A stretch of 64,000 nt of DNA from Gammaproteobacteria bacterium (lineage in GTDB: Bacteria > Pseudomonadota > Gammaproteobacteria > Arenicellales > JAJDZL01), in NCBI GenBank assembly GCA_022823625.1, contig JAJEHQ010000019.1, positions 1 through 64,000 on the forward strand, read 5' to 3'. Position 1 is the stretch's first letter; every line of letters starts with the position of its first letter. A model generated the notes under the pieces. It saw nothing but the letters and a program-made list of their open reading frames with translations, searched no databases and was not told the DNA's origin. Position numbers and translations under genes: made by a program. Below, one piece after another: positions 63,409 through 64,000 of the stretch.

Positions 63409-64000
63409 TTGGGCATTACGAAAAATCTCCTATTGTGGGTTGTCATTGCAATGGTGTTGATGGCAATATTCAAGAATTTTGCGCCGACCGATAGCACCCC
63501 GCGCAAGGAGGTTGAATATTCGACTTTTCTATCTGATGTCAAACAAGGACGAGTTGAAAAAGTCGTCATTGATGGACGAAACATCATAGGTACATTTTCG
63601 AAAGGTGATTCATTCATCACCTATTCCCCCGACGACCCAAAACTGGTTGATGACCTGGTGAACGCGGGTGTCACGATTGTCGCACAGAAAGAGGAATCTC
63701 CTTCTCTTCTAATGCAACTCTTCATCAGTTGGTTCCCACTGCTGCTACTGATTGGGGTGTGGATATTTTTCATGCGGCAAATGCAAGGTGGTGGCGGCCG
63801 CGGCGCACTAAGTTTTGGAAAAAGTCGCGCTCGGCTATTGACGGAAGACAAAAATAGAGTCACGTTTGCTGACGTCGCTGGTATTGAAGAAGCCAAGGAA
63901 GAAGTCGGCGAGTTGGTTGACTTTCTGAGTGCACCAAACAAATTTAACGCTTTGGGTGGCAGAATACCTCGCGGCGTATTGATGACCGGCAGTCCTGGGA
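63409..64000 (+). CDS. ftsH: FtsH, ATP-dependent membrane zinc protease (5' part, cut by window end)
   Basis: FtsH degrades misassembled membrane proteins, sigma-32 and LpxC; HflKC, encoded at the start of the window, restrains it. The visible 197 codons begin at TTG 63409 with AGGG 8 nt upstream. They show the first membrane helix (LLWVVIAMVLMAIF), the periplasmic domain (VEYSTFLSDVKQGRVEKV), and the second helix (ISWFPLLLLIGVWIFFMRQM). The AAA+ start FADVAGIEEAKEEVGELV follows. The window ends inside the Walker A region, which reads MTGSPG; most FtsH proteins have GPPG at this place. Confidence 0.95.
   Translation, partial: MGITKNLLLWVVIAMVLMAIFKNFAPTDSTPRKEVEYSTFLSDVKQGRVEKVVIDGRNIIGTFSKGDSFITYSPDDPKLVDDLVNAGVTIVAQKEESPSLLMQLFISWFPLLLLIGVWIFFMRQMQGGGGRGALSFGKSRARLLTEDKNRVTFADVAGIEEAKEEVGELVDFLSAPNKFNALGGRIPRGVLMTGSPG

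Overview
The window looks like chromosomal DNA of a free-living gammaproteobacterium of moderate GC content. Several gene orders are typical of that class: hflK-hflC-yjeT-hisZ-purA, gatCAB beside mreBCD, amgK-murU divergent from lptD-surA, pgsA-hda divergent from purM-purN-DUF3108, clpS-clpA, and rlmE-ftsH. Meso-DAP peptidoglycan recycling (mpl, amgK/murU), LPS export (lptD) and a RelA-type ppGpp synthetase indicate a Gram-negative cell. No genus can be named from sequence alone. TTG starts are common (rodA, lipB, a TPR gene, relA, ftsH and probably the VirD4-like gene).

Layout. 1-5.3 kb: FtsH-modulating HflKC, HisZ and PurA. 5.3-11.6 kb: a looser region with MOSC, rhodanese and DUF1330 proteins, a decayed IS1595-type transposase start, and an orphan block in which two small membrane proteins precede a VirD4/TraG-like ATPase with a nuclease-like tail. 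A membrane-anchored cytochrome c follows. 12-16.4 kb: gatCAB and an agmatinase-family gene. 16.5-22.7 kb: an accessory segment between tRNA-Arg(TCG) and tRNA-Leu(CAG). It holds an intact 2,424-bp IS1595-family element (24-bp perfect terminal repeats, 8-bp target duplication) carrying a methyltransferase, a putative endonuclease and a coiled-coil protein, followed by a Fic protein divergent from hipBA. 23.3-31.2 kb: one compact cell-wall elongation operon, mreBCD-mrdA-rodA-mltB-rlpA-lipB.

31.3-37.2 kb: murU/amgK, then lptD-surA-ubiK. 37.7-40.6 kb: a sodium:solute symporter with a small membrane protein and a TPR protein. 40.9-44.8 kb: hda-pgsA and purMN-DUF3108. 44.9-53.9 kb: clpSA, a RidA protein, dsbA-mpl-membrane protein, rnd and class I fumarase. 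54-58.4 kb: a DUF349 protein, dinB and a two-domain sulfurtransferase. 58.4-64 kb: an AT-rich gap with a perfect DnaA box, relA, an NRDE protein, a cupin, rlmE and the 5' part of ftsH, cut by the window edge.

The backbone is housekeeping: cell-wall synthesis and recycling, envelope biogenesis, proteolysis, purine synthesis and stress control. The strongest candidates for something less described are the IS1595 element with its restriction-modification-like cargo, the Fic/hipBA pair sharing a palindromic operator, and the orphan VirD4-like ATPase block. All calls come from reading the sequence; no database search was run.
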